NCBI GenBank assembly: GCA_003278095.1
Contig: QCHB01000009.1
Coordinates: 30,319-94,318 of the forward strand
DNA from: SAR116 cluster bacterium AG-390-L20
GTDB taxonomy: Bacteria; Pseudomonadota; Alphaproteobacteria; Puniceispirillales; Marisalimonadaceae
Direction: 5' to 3'
Length of the DNA: 64,000 nt
How positions within the stretch are numbered: position 1 is the first letter of the stretch; the number at the start of each line of letters is the position of its first letter. Below are positions 8,917-18,262 of the stretch, piece after piece. The notes beneath the pieces are model-generated. The model ran no database searches. It saw only the letters and a list, made by a program, of their open reading frames with translations, and was not told the DNA's origin. The position numbers were made by a program, and so were the translations under genes.

Positions 8917-9537
8917 ATGTTAACTGTATCTTTGAATGAAGTTTATTCTGAAACTTATAAAGCCCTCAGAAGTGTCGGAATTGAATGGGGATTAGCTAAG
9001 GATTGTGCAAACCTCTCAAAATGGTTGGTCAATCATGATTATTATTTTCTTGGTTCTGTACTAAAAACAGCTGATCTTTACAAAGAAAAAAAATTATCAA
9101 CTTCAATTAAAGAGAATAATTTAGATAAACCTCTTACATCTGCTCTCATGGGTTTGCTTTTGGTAGAATATGTCTCGGCAAATAAAATACTTTGGAAAGG
9201 TTATCTACATAATCCAAAATTTTTGCTGGCTTCTATGGGTCTAATTGCCCAAGAACAAAATATATGTTTAGTTTTGAAAAATAGTAAAAATTCCATCATT
9301 GCTTACACAAATAACCAAAAATTATACGTAGATACAAAGATTTTTAATAATCTAACAGACTATTTCTTTCTGGAGACATATGAATTCAATGACAATTGTA
9401 ATCCATTAAGTTTAGTCCAAAATCAACGATTAGAAGTTTCTAAAATTAATAAGAAATGTTGGGATAGATTGAGTTCGATGGCATTTGAAACTTATGTGCC
9501 AGAGAGTGAAGCTTCAAAATCAGGAGCAGGATATTAA
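8917..9537 (+). CDS. DUF3726-like protein
   Basis: A 206-residue protein whose N-terminus (SLNEVYSETYKALRS, then EWGLAKDCANLSKWL) matches what I recall of DUF3726: an LNEV opening, a G-x-x-WGLA motif and a WL soon after. The function of that family is not known to me. It is cytoplasmic, with no membrane segment. It follows the unrecognised 567-residue gene by two bases and ends one base short of the convergent enolase-superfamily gene. Translation coupling within the M19-unknown-DUF3726 trio is likely. Confidence 0.6.
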   Translation: MLTVSLNEVYSETYKALRSVGIEWGLAKDCANLSKWLVNHDYYFLGSVLKTADLYKEKKLSTSIKENNLDKPLTSALMGLLLVEYVSANKILWKGYLHNPKFLLASMGLIAQEQNICLVLKNSKNSIIAYTNNQKLYVDTKIFNNLTDYFFLETYEFNDNCNPLSLVQNQRLEVSKINKKCWDRLSSMAFETYVPESEASKSGAGY

Positions 9538-9538
9538 C

Positions 9539-10639
9539 CTAATTAACCCTGTAATCCTTCAATACATTTTTGTCAGGATCAAATCCTAAGCCTATGCCAT
9601 TAGGGATTTCAAAAGAACCACTCTTAGGATTGAAAATTTGTTCAGGGTAAATATATGCTTCGAAATCAATAAAAAATCTCTCTAATAAACCTGAATTAGG
9701 TAAAGATTGAGATAAATGTAAAGTTGCTAAAAATCCTGGTCCAAAGTATGGAGAATGTGGCATTACCTGAACACCAAATGTTTCAGCAACCGATATGATT
9801 TTTTTAAACTCCGTAACACCCCCTACTTTAGTTACACTTGGCTGAGCGTAATCTACAGCATCATATTCAAACATTTTTTTAAATTCAAACGAAGTACAAG
9901 CGTTTTCACCTGCGGCTATAGGAATTAATGATTCAGACCTTAAGTGTGATAAGCTTTCAAAATCTTCTGGTGGATTAATAGGTTCTTCGACACAATAAAG
10001 ATTAAAATCTTCCCATTCGGATAAAATTTGCCTAGCTTGGTCCTTTGTCCAAGGACAATTTGTATCAACCATGATTGGAATGTCATCACCTAGAATTTTT
10101 CTGGCTGCTTCTACTTCAGGTGTAAATATTTCATGCAACTTGATATAATTATAACCGAGTTCTCTGGCATGGTTACATCTATCTTGAACCGCTTCAACAT
10201 CTTCATAACGCCAAAGACTTGCATAAGCTGGTATTTTCTTCCTACCACTTGATCCTAAAACATTACATAGAGGTAAATTACTATGCTTAGCTAGAATATC
10301 CCACAAAGCTATATCAACCCCACTTATTGCAAACATAGTAATGCCATAGCGCCCAAACAAATGTAATTTTTTTTGCAATTCAAAATTTATTTGCTGAACA
10401 TCTAGTGGATTTTTTCCAATTAAATATGGTTTTACCATGTGTATGATAGATTCGGCGACAGCTCTTCTACAATGAAAAGAAAATGCATCTCCCCATCCAG
10501 TAATACCAATATCTGTATCTATCTTTATCAAGCAAAAATCCATAGCATCAGCTTTTAAAAAGTCTGATGGTGATTTATTTAGAACACCTGTAGAAAAAGG
10601 TATTTGTAATTCATATACTTCTATGTTTGTAATTTTCAT
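9539..10639 (-). CDS. Mandelate racemase/muconate lactonizing enzyme family protein
   Basis: Enolase-superfamily acid-sugar dehydratase or racemase, 366 residues. Seen: an N-terminal capping domain, then K167-x-H169 (IKLHE) as catalytic base region, metal ligands D192 (VDTN), E218/E219 (CVEEP) and E245 (AAGEN), and a final H295 (MPHSP). The Lys-x-His arrangement with a terminal His fits dehydratase-like members better than those with Lys-x-Lys, but the substrate is not determined. It is the last gene of a minus-strand group with a VOC protein, an SDR and a DUF2842 protein. The SDR beside it could oxidise a sugar or acid before dehydration (inference). Confidence 0.88.
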   Translation of the reverse strand: MKITNIEVYELQIPFSTGVLNKSPSDFLKADAMDFCLIKIDTDIGITGWGDAFSFHCRRAVAESIIHMVKPYLIGKNPLDVQQINFELQKKLHLFGRYGITMFAISGVDIALWDILAKHSNLPLCNVLGSSGRKKIPAYASLWRYEDVEAVQDRCNHARELGYNYIKLHEIFTPEVEAARKILGDDIPIMVDTNCPWTKDQARQILSEWEDFNLYCVEEPINPPEDFESLSHLRSESLIPIAAGENACTSFEFKKMFEYDAVDYAQPSVTKVGGVTEFKKIISVAETFGVQVMPHSPYFGPGFLATLHLSQSLPNSGLLERFFIDFEAYIYPEQIFNPKSGSFEIPNGIGLGFDPDKNVLKDYRVN

Positions 10640-10656
10640 ATGATGCCTTTTTAAAA

Positions 10657-10860
10657 TTAATGTGACTCGTGATCAGCTAGCCATTTTATTACTCTTGCGG
10701 CAGGATAAAGCCATAATAATCCGGCTAATATATAAATTACCCAATCGAAAAGCCAAAAATATCCTGTTATAAAATCAAATGCATACATAAAAAATGAAAC
10801 ATAAATGATTAATACTGGTATAATACCAATCACAACAATAAAATGACGCCATCTTTTCAA
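10657..10860 (-). CDS. DUF2842-like small membrane protein
   Basis: A 67-residue inner-membrane protein with two hydrophobic segments (about 7-28 and 36-55) and the ending GLLWLYPAARVIKWL, which fits the DUF2842 pattern of a Trp-Leu-x-Pro-Ala turn followed by a short basic tail. DUF2842 proteins are small and frequent in alphaproteobacteria; their role is unknown. It lies between the SDR and enolase-superfamily genes with gaps of 26 and 17 bases. A GAGG-like ribosome site (complement of CCTC at 10869-10872) precedes the ATG. Confidence 0.7.
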   Translation of the reverse strand: MKRWRHFIVVIGIIPVLIIYVSFFMYAFDFITGYFWLFDWVIYILAGLLWLYPAARVIKWLADHESH

Positions 10861-10886
10861 ATAACTATCCTCATTAAAATCAAAAA

Positions 10887-11669
10887 TTAACTTGGGATCA
10901 AGCCACCATCAATATTATAAGATTGACCTGAAATATTTCTTGCACCCTTAGACGATAAAAAAACAACCATTTCTGCAATATCTTCCGGATCATTTGGTCT
11001 TTTCAAAGGTATATCTCTTGCATAATGTATCATAATTTCTTCTTCTGATTTATTTTGTTCTAAGGCTCTTTTTTTGACAATGCCAGATAAAATATTTGTA
11101 TTAGTAATCCCTGGACAAATAGAATTAACAGTAATTTCATATTTTGCTAATTCTTGTGCAGCAGTTTTGGTTAAACTTATCACAGCACCTTTACTGGCTG
11201 CATAAATTGCATTAGATACATCTACAAAACCTTTGCCGCCAACTGAAGCCATATTTATTATTCTACCACCTTGATTTTGTTTAATCATTTGTTTCGCAGC
11301 AGCCTGCAAAGAAAAGAATGTACCTTTGGCATTAACATCATTAATCCAATACCAATCCTTTTCGGTTAAATCCATAATGTTAGATGTCCTAGTTACCCCT
11401 GCATTATTTACTAAAATATCTAAGCTACCAAATTCATCTACTGTTGAGTTGATCATATTCTTGATGTCAAAAGCTTTTGTTACGTCAGTTTCTAGTGCTA
11501 TTCCAGATCCTTGTCTATTCAATATAAAATCAAGAGTGTCTTTAGCTTGTTTCAAGTTAATATCTGCACAGACTACGTTGTAACCTTCATTACTCATGGC
11601 AATAGCAATAGCTCTTCCAATGCCATTTCCAGCACCTGTAATACAAACGTTTTTATATACTTTGACCAT
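10887..11669 (-). CDS. SDR family NAD(P)-dependent oxidoreductase
   Basis: Classical short-chain dehydrogenase/reductase, 260 residues. Seen: cofactor motif TGAGNGIG at residues 11-18, NNAG near 88-91, and the catalytic Ser142, Tyr156 and Lys160 (YAASK). D36 after the second strand (VCADIN) suggests NAD rather than NADP preference, by general SDR rules. The C-terminal GGLIPS ending is typical. It is part of the minus-strand group with the enolase-superfamily enzyme and the VOC protein, so a role in sugar-acid or aromatic breakdown is plausible. Substrate not determined. Confidence 0.9.
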   Translation of the reverse strand: MVKVYKNVCITGAGNGIGRAIAIAMSNEGYNVVCADINLKQAKDTLDFILNRQGSGIALETDVTKAFDIKNMINSTVDEFGSLDILVNNAGVTRTSNIMDLTEKDWYWINDVNAKGTFFSLQAAAKQMIKQNQGGRIINMASVGGKGFVDVSNAIYAASKGAVISLTKTAAQELAKYEITVNSICPGITNTNILSGIVKKRALEQNKSEEEIMIHYARDIPLKRPNDPEDIAEMVVFLSSKGARNISGQSYNIDGGLIPS

Positions 11670-11698
11670 GATTATCTGAAATGCAAGCTTTCCTAAAA

Positions 11699-12535
11699 TT
11701 ATACTGCTTGATTAATTTCTAACATATTAGCATTAATGTCATATAAATAAATTTGGTGGAACCCTGGCATTGCGTAAACTTTAGCATCTGAATATAATAT
11801 TTTTTCCTTATCTAATTTGGCTGTTAAATTTGATAAATCATTTATTGTAAAAGCTGGATGACCTCCAATTGAAGGATTATGTGCAAAGTTGTTTCTATAT
11901 CCAAACCCATCATCAGGTTTAATTACATGTAAACCTCTATTATTATTTGATAATGGTAAAATAGCTAACTCAGATGGGTCTATACTAAAATCTCCCTTAT
12001 TTACTGGAGCAACCCATCTACCTTCTTTCATTCCTAAAATGTCAGAAAAAAATTCTATCGAGTCTCTTACGTTTAAAGATTCAAGATTCATGTGATGTAT
12101 ACCCCAATCAAGGCCCATATTCCATCCATTTAAGTCATCATTAAAACCATTTTTATTTTCAACTAAATGTATAAGATTTAATGATGGTTCTTGAACAAAA
12201 ATACTTTTGATAGGTTTGTCGTTATTAGATTCATTTATTTTAAACTTTATATTTTTAGCCTCTAAATTTCTTTGAATATGTTCAATACTTTCGACTAAAA
12301 GAGTTACAAAACTTCTTCTACTTTGGATATTATCTGAAACTAGAAGATCCGGTTTTGGCTTAAATAATCTTAATCCAAAACCTTTATCTCCTAAAAAAAT
12401 ACTTTCTTCATTTTGAAATAAAGGTTGGTATAACTCTTCCTGGTCTTCTGTAATCCCCAAAAGCATCTCATAAAATTCTTTTGATTTGTCTAAATCATGA
12501 ACAGGGATGGAAACATTCAAAATTGTCCAATTCAT
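11699..12535 (-). CDS. VOC (glyoxalase/extradiol dioxygenase) family protein
   Basis: Two-module vicinal-oxygen-chelate protein, 278 residues. The first module opens with VSIPVHDLDKSKEFYEMLLG, and the second with GIHHMNLESLNVRDSIEFF, each the beta-alpha-beta-beta-beta start of a VOC unit. A closing EINQAV carries the usual terminal Glu ligand. Only some of the expected metal-binding His/Glu residues are obvious, so activity may be isomerase- or dioxygenase-like. The ATG at 12535 has an AAGGA box seven bases upstream, and a longer in-frame start 42 bases earlier has none. It is the first gene of the minus-strand group, divergent from the TauD gene at 12663. Confidence 0.75.
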   Translation of the reverse strand: MNWTILNVSIPVHDLDKSKEFYEMLLGITEDQEELYQPLFQNEESIFLGDKGFGLRLFKPKPDLLVSDNIQSRRSFVTLLVESIEHIQRNLEAKNIKFKINESNNDKPIKSIFVQEPSLNLIHLVENKNGFNDDLNGWNMGLDWGIHHMNLESLNVRDSIEFFSDILGMKEGRWVAPVNKGDFSIDPSELAILPLSNNNRGLHVIKPDDGFGYRNNFAHNPSIGGHPAFTINDLSNLTAKLDKEKILYSDAKVYAMPGFHQIYLYDINANMLEINQAV

Positions 12536-12662
12536 TTTAATAATCCTTAAAAAATTATTGCTCTTATAATCAATCAAAATAAAAAATCAAAACTAACAAA
12601 TGTTTACAAAAAGAACAAATTGAATAAAAATATTATATAAATTAGATGAGGAGCTGATTTAA

Positions 12663-13565
12663 ATGTACATCAAAAATTTAAGTAAAGATTTTGGATTAGA
12701 GATTAATAATTTTGATTGCTCAAAGGAAATCAAATTTGATGAAATAGAATTCTTAAAAAAAACAATGCAAGATAAACATTTTATATGTTTTAAAAATCAA
12801 AATTTAGATGGAAATAGTTTAGCAAAATTTACAAAAAACTTTGGTGATTTAGAGGCTTACCCAGAAAAAGATAAAACTAAAGGAAAAATAGAAATATTTA
12901 ATGTGTCAAATATTTCTGAAGACGGCGAACATTTATCTCCAGATGATCAAAGAGTAATACTGCAAAAAAATAACTCAAGATGGCATACAGATAGTTCCTA
13001 TAGATATTATCCTTCTATTTTTTCCATCTTATATGGTCAGGAAACACTTCCTCATGAAGCAAAAGGTGGACAGACAGAATTTTCCAATATGTTATTAGCT
13101 TATGAAAATTTATCAGATGATAAAAAACAACTATTAGAACCTCTTCATCAAGTACATTCGTATAATGATATCAGAAGATTAGAACCAGGTCTTCCTGAGT
13201 TAACATATGAAGAAAAATCTAATTTTCCTCCTGTATCTCATCCAGTTATCAGAGTTCACCCAGATAGGAACTATAAAAAATCTATTTATTTCACATCTAA
13301 CACAAGCCTTGAAATTGGTGGAATGGGCTTAGAAGAAGGAAGAAAACTGCACGGTTGGCTTGTAGATTACATAAGCCAAGATAAGTTTTGTTATAAACAT
13401 TCATGGGAAAAAAATGATTTAATTATGTGGGATAATAGAGTTTTGTTACATAGGGTAATACCTTATGATTACTCAAAATATAGAAGAGCAATGATTAGAG
13501 GTACTGTAGAAGGAAAGGTGCCAGTTCTTGGCCCATTTTCAAATGAGGTGAGATTAAAAGCCTAA
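12663..13565 (+). CDS. TauD/TfdA family dioxygenase
   Basis: Fe(II)/2-oxoglutarate dioxygenase, 300 residues. Iron ligands H108-x-D110 lie in SRWHTDSSY and the distal H263 in WDNRVLLHR, with YRRAMIRGT providing the 2-oxoglutarate Arg. It is the fourth such oxygenase in the first 14 kb and resembles the one at 4830-5663 in length and motif spacing. A GAGGAG box lies eight bases before the ATG. It is followed by a DehI-fold protein after eight bases, then a gamma-glutamyltransferase, all on the plus strand. Substrate unknown. Confidence 0.88.
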   Translation: MYIKNLSKDFGLEINNFDCSKEIKFDEIEFLKKTMQDKHFICFKNQNLDGNSLAKFTKNFGDLEAYPEKDKTKGKIEIFNVSNISEDGEHLSPDDQRVILQKNNSRWHTDSSYRYYPSIFSILYGQETLPHEAKGGQTEFSNMLLAYENLSDDKKQLLEPLHQVHSYNDIRRLEPGLPELTYEEKSNFPPVSHPVIRVHPDRNYKKSIYFTSNTSLEIGGMGLEEGRKLHGWLVDYISQDKFCYKHSWEKNDLIMWDNRVLLHRVIPYDYSKYRRAMIRGTVEGKVPVLGPFSNEVRLKA

Positions 13566-13573
13566 AATGATAA

Positions 13574-14422
13574 ATGTATGTCACCATGAGTTCTGATATT
13601 TCATATGATCCAGTTTCAGCTTTAGATGAAAATGAAGCAGTTGGAGCTATTGCGGATATTTTTCTTGATATAAGACATACAATGAAAATACCTCTTGTTA
13701 CTTCTATATGGAGAGGTTTAGCAGATATTGACAATAGCCTAGAAACAATTTGGGCTATGGCTAAACCAATTTACCAAACTGAAAAAGTGGAAAATAAGTT
13801 AAAAACTATCATATCCAAGATCTGCTTACCCCTTCCATCACCTTTAGAAACTGATGAACTTGAAAATTGTGGGTTAATTAGACAAGATTGGGAACAAATT
13901 TCAATAATTTTAAAAGCCTATAATCGCTCTAATGGGATGAATATGGTGGCTTTGCACGCTATGATTAAATTAAATTTTCCTAAAATTACTGTTAATACTA
14001 AAAGCAATGAAAAAATCAACTGGCCTACACTCCCAAAACTAATGCATAGAGAACAAATTGATGATAATACATGGGATTTAATATGCGATGTTAATAGCTT
14101 ATGTGCTCCAAATGGAAAAAAATCACATGTTGCCACGTTATGGAGACATTTAGCTCATTGGCCAACTTTTCTTAGAATAATAAATAAAAAACTTAAGCCT
14201 CTTAACGAGACTGATACACTTCAATCCTTATTATTAAAAACTAAAACTGAACTAAGTCAAAATGGTCTACAAATTGAGTTTAAAGAATTTTTTAATCATA
14301 ATTTATCACCAAAAGCTTATTCAACTGTTAAGGACTATGTATTTAAAGAGACTCAGGTAATTCGTATGGTGATAATTGGCCACATTATTCAAAATTGGAT
14401 TGAATCACAAAAAATTTACTAG
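13574..14422 (+). CDS. DehI-fold (halocarboxylic acid dehydrogenase-like) protein
   Basis: A 282-residue helical protein with two related halves, as in DehI of Pseudomonas putida. Matching blocks, compared from memory: FLDIRHTMKIPLV with the family's YEDIRLTLRVPWV in the first half, and LWRHLAHWPTFLRII with FQALANWPKVLQI in the second. In that alignment the catalytic Asp189 of DehI falls on a Leu here, so dehalogenation by the known mechanism is unlikely. The start is uncertain: ATG at 13574 or at 13586, neither with a good ribosome site. It lies between a TauD dioxygenase and a gamma-glutamyltransferase. Confidence 0.6.
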   Translation: MYVTMSSDISYDPVSALDENEAVGAIADIFLDIRHTMKIPLVTSIWRGLADIDNSLETIWAMAKPIYQTEKVENKLKTIISKICLPLPSPLETDELENCGLIRQDWEQISIILKAYNRSNGMNMVALHAMIKLNFPKITVNTKSNEKINWPTLPKLMHREQIDDNTWDLICDVNSLCAPNGKKSHVATLWRHLAHWPTFLRIINKKLKPLNETDTLQSLLLKTKTELSQNGLQIEFKEFFNHNLSPKAYSTVKDYVFKETQVIRMVIIGHIIQNWIESQKIY

Positions 14423-14438
14423 AGTAAATCTGGAGAAT

Positions 14439-16217
14439 ATGATGTTTTTTATTAATTTTAAATTAATGATATTAATTTTTTTATTATTCCCCTTTGGAGC
14501 AAATAGTAATCAAAAATCTGATCTGAACAATTCAGAAAATTATAAACTTAATAAGGAAAGTCATTTTCTGAAATTAAAAAAAGAAGGCAAACCAGTTATT
14601 TCTGATAAATGGATGGTTGTTACTGCAAATATACAGGCTTCTAAGATTGCTGCCAAGATACTTAAAAATGGAGGAACAGCTGCAGACGCGATGATATCAG
14701 CACAGTTAGTTTTGGGTTTAGTAGAGCCAGAATCTTCTGGTCTTGGTGGTGGTGCTTTTCTAGTTTATTTTGATAATAAAACAAAAGAAATCATAACTTT
14801 AGATGGTCGAGAAACAGCCCCACTATTAATCAAGGAAAATATATTTCAAGATACTAACGGTAATCCATTAAAATTTTTTGATGCTGTTGTAGGAGGCAAA
14901 TCTGTTGGGACTCCCGGCACTCCAGCTTTGCTTGAAGAGACACATAAAAGATGGGGTAAAACAGATTGGTCTTTACTATTTGAAGATGCCATTAATTTAT
15001 CTAAAAATGGTTTTGTCATTTCGAAAAAACTTAGCTCTTCTATTAAAAGAAGTAAACGTTCTTTGAGTAAATTTTTGAATACAAAAACTTATTTTTTGCC
15101 AAATGATAAACCGTTAAAATCAGGAAATATTCATTATAACAAAAATTATGCAGATACTCTCAAAGCTTTTGCAGAGGAGGGATCAAAAGTTTTTTATCAA
15201 GGTTTTATAGCTAATGATATTGTTGCAACTGTTAACAATGCTAGTCTAAATCCAGGAGTTTTATCTCATAAGGATATGCATAATTATAAGGTAATTCAAA
15301 GAGAGCCTGTATGTTCAAGATATAGAGAATATGAAGTATGCGGAATGGGTCCTCCATCTTCAGGCGCATTAACAATTGCACAAATACTAGGAATTTTAGA
15401 AAATTATGAAATTTCAAAACTTGGTCCTAAAAATCCTGAAACATGGAGATTAATAGGAGATGCCTCAAGATTAGCTTTCGCAGATAGATCTCTCTATATG
15501 GCTGATAGTGACTATGTAAATGTTCCAATTAATGCGTTAATTAGTAAAATTTACTTAAATGAACGTTCACAATTGATAGATAGAAAAAATAAAACAGAAA
15601 AAATTAAAGCTGGAAATTTAACCAGTAAATCGTCTCTAAATTGGGGTAAAGACCATTCTATCGAGTTACCTTCAACGTCACATATTTCTATAGTAGATAA
15701 ATACGGAAATGCATTGTCAATGACCACTACGATTGAAAACGGATTTGGTTCTAGGTTAATGACTAATAGTGGGTTCTTACTTAACAATGAATTAACTGAT
15801 TTCTCATTTAAATCATTCAAAAATGGGAAAAAAATAGCCAATAATATTGAACCTGGTAAAAGACCGAGATCATCTATGGCTCCTACTATTATCTTAAAAA
15901 ATGGTAAACCTGTTTATATTTTAGGAAGTCCTGGTGGAAGTAATATTATTGGATATGTTTCAAATGCTATAATTTCAATGATTGATTGGAAATACAATGC
16001 CCAAGAAGCTGCATCGGTAGCTCATGGAATAAATAAATTTGGAACTTATTATTTAGAGAAAAATACTATTATGAGTAAGCTATTGCCCTCATTAGAAGCT
16101 ATGAAATATAAAGTTAAATTAAGAAGTTTTTCGTCTGGATTAAATATTATTCATATAGGTGATAAATTATATGGAGGATCTGACCATAGAAGAGAGGGAA
16201 TAGCTATTGGCAATTAA
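14439..16217 (+). CDS. ggt: Gamma-glutamyltransferase, exported
   Basis: N-terminal nucleophile hydrolase that transfers or hydrolyses gamma-glutamyl groups of glutathione and similar compounds in the periplasm. Seen: a signal peptide (residues 1-22), the large-subunit motif ESSGLGGGAFLVY, the self-cleavage site with nucleophile T413 in PSTSHISIVD, and the oxyanion motif GSPGGSNIIG. Length, 592 residues, is normal. The start at 14439 (or the next codon, also ATG) has GGAG just upstream; a TTG at 14376 would overlap the previous gene. Being co-directional with the dioxygenase and DehI-like genes suggests handling of a gamma-glutamyl conjugate, which is inference. Confidence 0.93.
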   Translation: MMFFINFKLMILIFLLFPFGANSNQKSDLNNSENYKLNKESHFLKLKKEGKPVISDKWMVVTANIQASKIAAKILKNGGTAADAMISAQLVLGLVEPESSGLGGGAFLVYFDNKTKEIITLDGRETAPLLIKENIFQDTNGNPLKFFDAVVGGKSVGTPGTPALLEETHKRWGKTDWSLLFEDAINLSKNGFVISKKLSSSIKRSKRSLSKFLNTKTYFLPNDKPLKSGNIHYNKNYADTLKAFAEEGSKVFYQGFIANDIVATVNNASLNPGVLSHKDMHNYKVIQREPVCSRYREYEVCGMGPPSSGALTIAQILGILENYEISKLGPKNPETWRLIGDASRLAFADRSLYMADSDYVNVPINALISKIYLNERSQLIDRKNKTEKIKAGNLTSKSSLNWGKDHSIELPSTSHISIVDKYGNALSMTTTIENGFGSRLMTNSGFLLNNELTDFSFKSFKNGKKIANNIEPGKRPRSSMAPTIILKNGKPVYILGSPGGSNIIGYVSNAIISMIDWKYNAQEAASVAHGINKFGTYYLEKNTIMSKLLPSLEAMKYKVKLRSFSSGLNIIHIGDKLYGGSDHRREGIAIGN

Positions 16218-16221
16218 ATAA

Positions 16222-18078
16222 TTAATCTAAACTTCCTAGTGGTTTTAATTTTTCAATAAATTCATCTAATACTTTTTTATAATTAACAAATAAACTTAAA
16301 CGTTTTCTCGTCAATCCTTTTTCTTTTGCTTTCAAGAAATATTTTTTGGCATCTTCATCTTTTCCTTTAGCTAAAAGAACATAAGAATAAAACCCTAGCA
16401 TTACTGGATCAATATCTTTTACGTCTAATTTTGGTGCTATTATACGTTCAATTGAAACTAAGTCATTGTTTTGATAATAAGCAGCAATTAAATTTTTGGT
16501 AATAAAAAATCCATTATCATTTGGAGCCAATTGCAATGCATTTTTGTAAAAAGAAATTGCTGATTTTAAATCCGAACATCTTTTGTATATTGAACCTGCA
16601 ATTGAAAAAGCATCTACTGAACCACCTGCATCAATAGCTTTCTTTAAAAATGATTTAGATTTTTCACAATCTTTCGAAACATAACGAAATTCAACCAAAG
16701 CTCTTAATGCATATGCTCCTGGATCTTTAAACGCAGCAACATCAGCTTTAGAATATTCTACTAATTTTTTTATATCGCTTTTTTTATCTTTTGATAAACC
16801 AAGTCTTATTCTTTGATAAATTCCCCATGCCATACCGTTGTAAATAGCTGGTGATTTTGGTCCCAAACTTTTTCTTAATTGTTCTTGATATTCAAGGTAT
16901 TTTTTATGACCATCTATTGTATATTTTCTCCACTCAGCACGCGAGTTTAAAACCAAAGTCAAATTTTGAATATTTTTTACTCTTTTTGCATATATGTCAC
17001 CAGTTGATCCTGTAACTACTTTTACTTGGAGATGTTTTAGTATTTTATTGCCTATATTATCTTGAACTTTAAAAATATCCTTTAAATCAAATTCCTCTTT
17101 ATCAGACCAAACAACTTTATTCTGTTTTAAATCAACTAACTGTAAATTCAATCTAGATTGATTAATAATTGTTTGAATAGATCCCTTAATCACATAATCT
17201 GCGTTATATTCATCTCTAAATTGTGTTTCTGAATAATTATTTTTTTTTGCATGTTGGCTAGTCGTTCCAGACAAAACTCTAATACCAATATATTTGGAAA
17301 GACTTGAGATCATGCTTTCCGTCAATGCAGGACTTATACCTTTAGTATCGTCTGCATTTGATAGATTTTCAAATGGATAGACTAAAATAGTAGGAATAGA
17401 TAATGTTGAAATTGCATTATCATTATCTATTTTATTTCCCTTTTCAAAGACACCTGAGAAGAACAGACCTACAAAGACAGCCGCTATAGCTCCTCCTATC
17501 ATGGCTATTAACTTGGTATTGGATGATTGAGACTTAAGCTTTCTCTTCTGTGATGGGTCTAATAATAAATCATATGCATGAAACTGGTTTTGTTTGACCT
17601 TTTGCATTCCTAAATCATTGAACTCATACTTTGTTTTATTAGCTACCAGATCATAAACATTTTTGGATATAGTAATTCCACATGGCTGAGCTAGAGCTTC
17701 TAATCTGGCTGCAATGTTAACACCATCACCCATCAGGTTCTTATCACCCTGCTTTACCACATCTCCCATATTAATACCTATACGGTATTCTAGCTTTACT
17801 TCTGTTATATCTTTATTATTACGGGCTTTAATTTGTTTTTGGAACTCTACAGCTGTGTTAACGGCAGCGACTACACTAGGAAACTCTGCAAAAACAGAGT
17901 CGCCTCCTGTGTTAAATATACGGCCTTTTTGTTTGTTTATCAGAGGTTCTATAATTTTATTACAGGCATTGAGACTAGCAAGCGTAGCGTCCTCATCTTT
18001 TTCCATATGTTTACTATAGCCAACTACGTCAGTGGCAAATATTACTGCTATTTTGCGATCTATGTCTGGAGAACTCAT
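16222..18078 (-). CDS. Class III adenylate/guanylate cyclase with TolB-like and TPR regions
   Basis: Membrane-anchored nucleotide cyclase, about 618 residues. Cyclase domain residues 7-175: metal ligands D17 (FATDVVGYS) and D60 (GGDSVFAEF), and transition-state N121 and R125 (GVNIAARLE). A single membrane segment spans about 190-210. Outside it are a TolB/FlgO-like segment (about 225-350) and helical TPR-like repeats. ATP versus GTP choice cannot be read safely. The ATG at 18078 is preferred to one 36 bases upstream because the paralogue at 23659-25554 starts at the same position. The two proteins agree closely up to the membrane segment and differ fully after it. They flank the PHB genes. 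Confidence 0.88.
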   Translation of the reverse strand: MSSPDIDRKIAVIFATDVVGYSKHMEKDEDATLASLNACNKIIEPLINKQKGRIFNTGGDSVFAEFPSVVAAVNTAVEFQKQIKARNNKDITEVKLEYRIGINMGDVVKQGDKNLMGDGVNIAARLEALAQPCGITISKNVYDLVANKTKYEFNDLGMQKVKQNQFHAYDLLLDPSQKRKLKSQSSNTKLIAMIGGAIAAVFVGLFFSGVFEKGNKIDNDNAISTLSIPTILVYPFENLSNADDTKGISPALTESMISSLSKYIGIRVLSGTTSQHAKKNNYSETQFRDEYNADYVIKGSIQTIINQSRLNLQLVDLKQNKVVWSDKEEFDLKDIFKVQDNIGNKILKHLQVKVVTGSTGDIYAKRVKNIQNLTLVLNSRAEWRKYTIDGHKKYLEYQEQLRKSLGPKSPAIYNGMAWGIYQRIRLGLSKDKKSDIKKLVEYSKADVAAFKDPGAYALRALVEFRYVSKDCEKSKSFLKKAIDAGGSVDAFSIAGSIYKRCSDLKSAISFYKNALQLAPNDNGFFITKNLIAAYYQNNDLVSIERIIAPKLDVKDIDPVMLGFYSYVLLAKGKDEDAKKYFLKAKEKGLTRKRLSLFVNYKKVLDEFIEKLKPLGSLD

Positions 18079-18205
18079 AAAAATTATATTAGATGTAAAA
18101 AAGATAATATTCAATAAGCATTTTTGTCTAAAAATTAATCAAATTTTTTATAAAGTACATTGATAAAGCAATTAAAAATATTTGGGGTTTAAACTTTAAC
18201 ATTAG

Positions 18206-18235
18206 TTGAAAACTGTCGTTGTGTGTTGATATAAG
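18206..18235 (+). promoter_or_regulatory. Sigma-70-like promoter of the 85-residue protein
   Basis: TTGAAA and TATAAG lie 18 bases apart, and the -10 box ends 27 bases before the gene's ATG. The spacer is unusually GT-rich for this genome, which makes a chance match less likely. Confidence 0.5.
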
Positions 18236-18262
18236 TCTATTTTAATTTTATTTGGAGTTGAT

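Noticed and set aside
17714..18117. Plus-strand frames inside the first cyclase, similar to one at 25148-25495 inside the second
   Set aside because: The similarity between these frames simply mirrors the conserved cyclase sequence on the other strand.
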